Part shown: positions 4,328 through 6,706 of the stretch, one piece after another | How positions within the stretch are numbered: position 1 is the first letter of the stretch | How the letters are laid out: every line of letters starts with the position of its first letter | Assembly: GCA_938083405.1 (NCBI GenBank) | Contig: CALKCV010000140.1 | Span: 1-6,706 of the forward strand | Origin: an uncultured Microcoleaceae cyanobacterium | GTDB taxonomy: Bacteria; Cyanobacteriota; Cyanobacteriia; Cyanobacteriales; Microcoleaceae | Length of the DNA: 6,706 nucleotides | Direction: 5' to 3' | Translations under genes and position numbers: made by a program | The notes under the pieces: generated by a model | Told to the model about the DNA's origin: nothing | The model's input: only the letters and a program-made list of their open reading frames with translations | Database searches by the model: none

Positions 4328-6130
4328 CTAGATAATTGAGTTCAATTCTACCCCTAACCATCCATAAAAGTTCTCTTTTTGTTGGGCGGAAGGTCTTTTA
4401 AGTGGTAAAACTTTGTAGTTACTCGGAGGACTAGGAGCCAGAGTAAGCTGACAAGTTCGCAGTTCGTCTTGATGGAAGAGAGTTACTTCTATAGTTTCTC
4501 CTGGGTCGTAGTCTTTCAGGCGTTCGCTCAATTTGTCCGCGCTTACCCTAAAACCATCAATGGCCAGCAGTTGGTCTCCAGCATCAATTCCCGCTAGCTG
4601 TGCGGGACTTGCCGCTTCCACAAAATCGATTGAATTTTTTCCTTTTTCCCCCGTTACTTTCCAACCAACGTAGGGAGTCTTATTCTTTTCTTCTTTGAGA
4701 AACAATCCAAAAGGTTCGAGATAATCGTTTAATGGCAATTCATCCGTACCATTTATGTATTTCCCATAAAAATCGTCCAAATCCACACCCGCAACAGATT
4801 CTATTACTTCTTGCAATTCTTCTGGGGTATAGCCTATTTCTGGTTTGCCAAACCGTTCCCACATTTGCACCATTACATCATTTAGGGAGCGTTTATTTTG
4901 AGAATTTTCTCTGATTAATAAATCCAGCATCAAAGAAATCAGCGACCCTTTCAAATAATAGGAAATTTGGCAATTATTACTATTAGCATCTCGCCTATAT
5001 AATTTAATCCAAGCATCCCAGCTAGACTCGCTTACTGGTTGAACTTTTCTCCCCGGCGTTGTTTGTACTTGAGTAATTTCTTTACTCAATGCTTGGAAAA
5101 AAGTTTTAGCATCATAAATTCCCGCTCTATAGGGAATTATTAAGTCGTAAAAGCTAGTCGTTCCTTCACAAAACCAGAAAGAAGGGGTGTAATTTTCGGC
5201 ATCGTAATCAAATACTTCTAATGCTTTTGGTCGGATGCGCTTCACGTTCCACAGATGAAAAAATTCGTGGGCGACTAATTGCATGAAGCGATGGCGTTTT
5301 TCTTTATTTTTGAAACCAAAGCGGGGATAATTAAGAGAGCAGCTCTCTTTGTGTTCTAAGCCACCATAACCATTTCCAGATAGATGTAATAGGAATAAAT
5401 AGCGATCGTAAGGCAGTCCGTTAAATATTTTTGCTTCTTCTTCAATAATTTTTTGTATGCCGGGAATTAGATTAGCTGGTTCCGCGTTACCTTTTCCCCA
5501 AATTGCTAATTGATGAGATTTTCCCCTTACTTCAAATTCATATAATTGATGGGTGCCTATTTCAAAGGGGCTATCTACTAAAGTGTCAAAATCTGGTGCT
5601 AGAAAAGTGTTAGAGCGATCGCTTATTTCCGGCAAAGTTGCAGTCACTTTCCACTCTGGTTTGGGAGGTACTATCGCAATCTCAATTTGCTCTTTTTCCG
5701 CTCCAGGAATATAAAATAACAGCGCCGCACTATTAAAATAACCATGACTGCTATCTAGGTGATTGGTGCGCACCGTTAATTCGTTGGCAAATATGCGGTA
5801 CTGTACCGTTATTTCCGTTGTTTGTTTAGTTTCTATTTGCCAGTGATTTTTACTTACCTTGCGCCAAGGCAACGGGCGTTCGTCTTCCCCATAAGCGCAG
5901 AAGTCTTGAAGGTGTTTTGAGTATTCTCGTATTAGATAAGAACCAGGAGTCCAGACTGGCATTTTTAAATCTAGCAACCCGCTGTTTGAAGAGGTAGGAT
6001 ACAGCTTTTGTATGTTGGCGCGCAAACTTACTTCAAATAAATGGGTAGCTGGCTGAGGCATTGCTACCTTGTATTGAATGGCAGATTTGTTCAAAGATGG
6101 TAGAGGTGGAGCGGTTTTAGTTTCAGTCAT
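4328..6130 (-). CDS. M61-family metallopeptidase with C-terminal PDZ domain
   Basis: Members of peptidase family M61 (glycyl aminopeptidase type) are zinc peptidases with an N-terminal beta domain, a thermolysin-like catalytic domain and a PDZ domain. In this 600-residue protein the N-terminal domain is about 16-165 (AMPQPATHLFEVSL at 23-36; PVWTPGSYLIREYSKHLQ at 58-75). GYGGLEH is at 254-260. The zinc motif HEFFH is at 288-292, in VAHEFFHLWNVKRIRPK, with Glu289 as catalytic base and Glu322 of CEGTTSFY as probable third ligand. A PDZ domain spans about 485-566 (SPAQLAGIDAGDQLLAIDG). All expected catalytic residues are present and the length is normal for the family. There is no signal peptide or membrane segment, so it is probably cytoplasmic. 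No Shine-Dalgarno precedes the ATG at 6130; Met24 is a possible internal start but would clip the conserved N-terminus. The TerB-like gene follows 74 bases downstream. Confidence 0.93.
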   Translation of the reverse strand: MTETKTAPPLPSLNKSAIQYKVAMPQPATHLFEVSLRANIQKLYPTSSNSGLLDLKMPVWTPGSYLIREYSKHLQDFCAYGEDERPLPWRKVSKNHWQIETKQTTEITVQYRIFANELTVRTNHLDSSHGYFNSAALLFYIPGAEKEQIEIAIVPPKPEWKVTATLPEISDRSNTFLAPDFDTLVDSPFEIGTHQLYEFEVRGKSHQLAIWGKGNAEPANLIPGIQKIIEEEAKIFNGLPYDRYLFLLHLSGNGYGGLEHKESCSLNYPRFGFKNKEKRHRFMQLVAHEFFHLWNVKRIRPKALEVFDYDAENYTPSFWFCEGTTSFYDLIIPYRAGIYDAKTFFQALSKEITQVQTTPGRKVQPVSESSWDAWIKLYRRDANSNNCQISYYLKGSLISLMLDLLIRENSQNKRSLNDVMVQMWERFGKPEIGYTPEELQEVIESVAGVDLDDFYGKYINGTDELPLNDYLEPFGLFLKEEKNKTPYVGWKVTGEKGKNSIDFVEAASPAQLAGIDAGDQLLAIDGFRVSADKLSERLKDYDPGETIEVTLFHQDELRTCQLTLAPSPPSNYKVLPLKRPSAQQKENFYGWLGVELNSII

Positions 6131-6190
6131 GGTTATTAAGAATTGCTCTGGAAATTGATAATTGCTGCATTTAGCACCCTTAATTAGTTT

Positions 6191-6196
6191 TTTATA
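6191..6196 (-). promoter_or_regulatory. Weak -10 candidate for the M61 peptidase gene
   Basis: The minus strand reads TATAAA here, 60 bases before the ATG at 6130. No acceptable -35 hexamer lies 16-18 bases upstream, so this is a guess from one element only. Confidence 0.2.
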
Positions 6197-6305
6197 GAGT
6201 TAGTTTGGGTACATCTCATATTTGCAAAAAGAGTCAAGAGGTCAGGGAACTACCAAAAAAGCACCAAAAAGCTATCGTCGAGCGGTTAGTTCGTTTGAGC
6301 CATTG

Positions 6306-6319
6306 AGACGCACCCGTCT
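6306..6319. other. Small hairpin AGACG-CACC-CGTCT in the spacer
   Basis: AGACG (6306-6310) and CGTCT (6315-6319) pair across a CACC tetraloop, followed on the plus strand by GTTTTGG. It lies 24 bases after the stop of the Crp/Fnr-type gene, where a minus-strand terminator would be expected, but on that strand no T-run follows. The T-run is on the plus side, where no gene is seen to end. Confidence 0.3.
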
Positions 6320-6342
6320 GTTTTGGAGTTAATTCAATTCAT

Positions 6343-6706
6343 TTATTGACTTGCTAAATGGGTTAAATGTTTAGTATTTATTAATTGAATTGTCTGCCTT
6401 TCTGTATTAATTCTTAACCAGCGTTTGGATTGGAGTTTTTCCATTATTTTGCTAGTTTCTTCTACTGTTATATCTGTTACGTCCGCTAAATCTTTGTATG
6501 GAATATTGAAAATTTCGGTTACTTTTTCGCTTTTGACACCATAATTTTCTGCTAGCTCCACCAAAGTGTTTGCTAGTTTTACAGCCGGGGGGCGATGACG
6601 AATTTGAGACCGCAGGTTTGTTTGCCTTAAGCGTCTTACCATTAGTTGGAGCATTCTATGGTGAAGCTGCGGGTCTTTGAACAAAGTTTGGATAAATCTT
6701 TGAGCA
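6343..6706 (-). CDS. Crp/Fnr-family transcriptional regulator, C-terminal part (cut by window edge)
   Basis: The open frame continues to the right edge, so the start and the N-terminal sensor domain are outside; about 120 codons are visible. A Met at 6684 would be a TTG codon inside the frame, with AQRFIQT readable before it, so it is not the true start. The visible part begins with the end of the dimerisation helix (FKDPQLHHRMLQLMVRRLRQTN), then VKLANTLVELAENYG, and a winged helix-turn-helix NIPYKDLADVTDITVEETSKIMEKLQSKRWLRIN in the place of the Crp DNA-reading helix. The usual ETVSR of the recognition helix reads EETSK, so the target site may differ from classical Crp or NtcA sites. The effector cannot be judged without the N-terminus. 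It is on the same strand as the M61 gene, but the 212-base spacer argues against a tight operon. Confidence 0.85.
   Translation of the reverse strand, partial: AQRFIQTLFKDPQLHHRMLQLMVRRLRQTNLRSQIRHRPPAVKLANTLVELAENYGVKSEKVTEIFNIPYKDLADVTDITVEETSKIMEKLQSKRWLRINTERQTIQLINTKHLTHLASQ

Noticed and set aside
6196..6212. NtcA-type site (GTA-N8-TAC) upstream of the M61 gene
   Set aside because: The minus strand gives GTA-N8-AAC, one half-site is wrong, and it lies only about three bases from the -10 candidate instead of about 22.
6270..6320. tRNA-like segment (GAGCGGTTAGTTCG...GAGCC)
   Set aside because: No acceptor stem, anticodon arm or canonical T-loop can be built around it.

Overview
The window reads as chromosome of a filamentous, probably Oscillatoriales-like cyanobacterium. 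Three things support this. There are six exact copies of the cyanobacterial octamer GCGATCGC (at 208, 505, 730, 2289, 3066 and 5615). A heptanucleotide A/T tandem repeat of the kind known from filamentous cyanobacteria lies just after murJ. Several proteins have a cyanobacterial character: a MurJ with the cyanobacterial-looking N-terminus, a membrane-anchored 280-residue protein that resembles conserved cyanobacterial hypotheticals, and a short TerB-like protein. The exact genus cannot be fixed from the sequence.

Layout. 1-105: short leader with no gene. 106-1719 (+): MurJ, the lipid II flippase of peptidoglycan synthesis. 1720-1891: convergent spacer opening with the A/T heptamer repeat. 1892-2734 (-): conserved single-pass membrane protein of unknown function. 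2735-3142: a 408-base divergent spacer holding two related GTGCGC palindromes, three copies of an AAACCCGGTTT-type repeat that can fold into two mutually exclusive hairpins, one HIP1 site and the leuD leader. 3143-3685 (+): LeuD, small subunit of 3-isopropylmalate dehydratase, of the short plant/plastid-like type. 3686-3779: convergent spacer with a 9-bp GC-rich hairpin. 3780-4253 (-): TerB-like protein; its start is moved here to an ATG with a strong ribosome binding site. 4328-6130 (-): M61-family metallopeptidase with a C-terminal PDZ domain. 6131-6342: spacer. 6343-6706 (-): C-terminal part of a Crp/Fnr-family regulator that runs off the right edge.

The genes do not form one pathway. They are mostly housekeeping (cell wall, leucine synthesis) or conserved cyanobacterial genes, mostly in single-gene units with alternating direction; only the M61 peptidase and the TerB-like gene look like a possible two-gene transcript. 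I see no defence island, prophage, transposase, CRISPR array, tRNA or rRNA. The material most worth a second look is the repeat-rich spacer before leuD, the plant-like character of LeuD, and the loss of conserved cavity arginines in MurJ.
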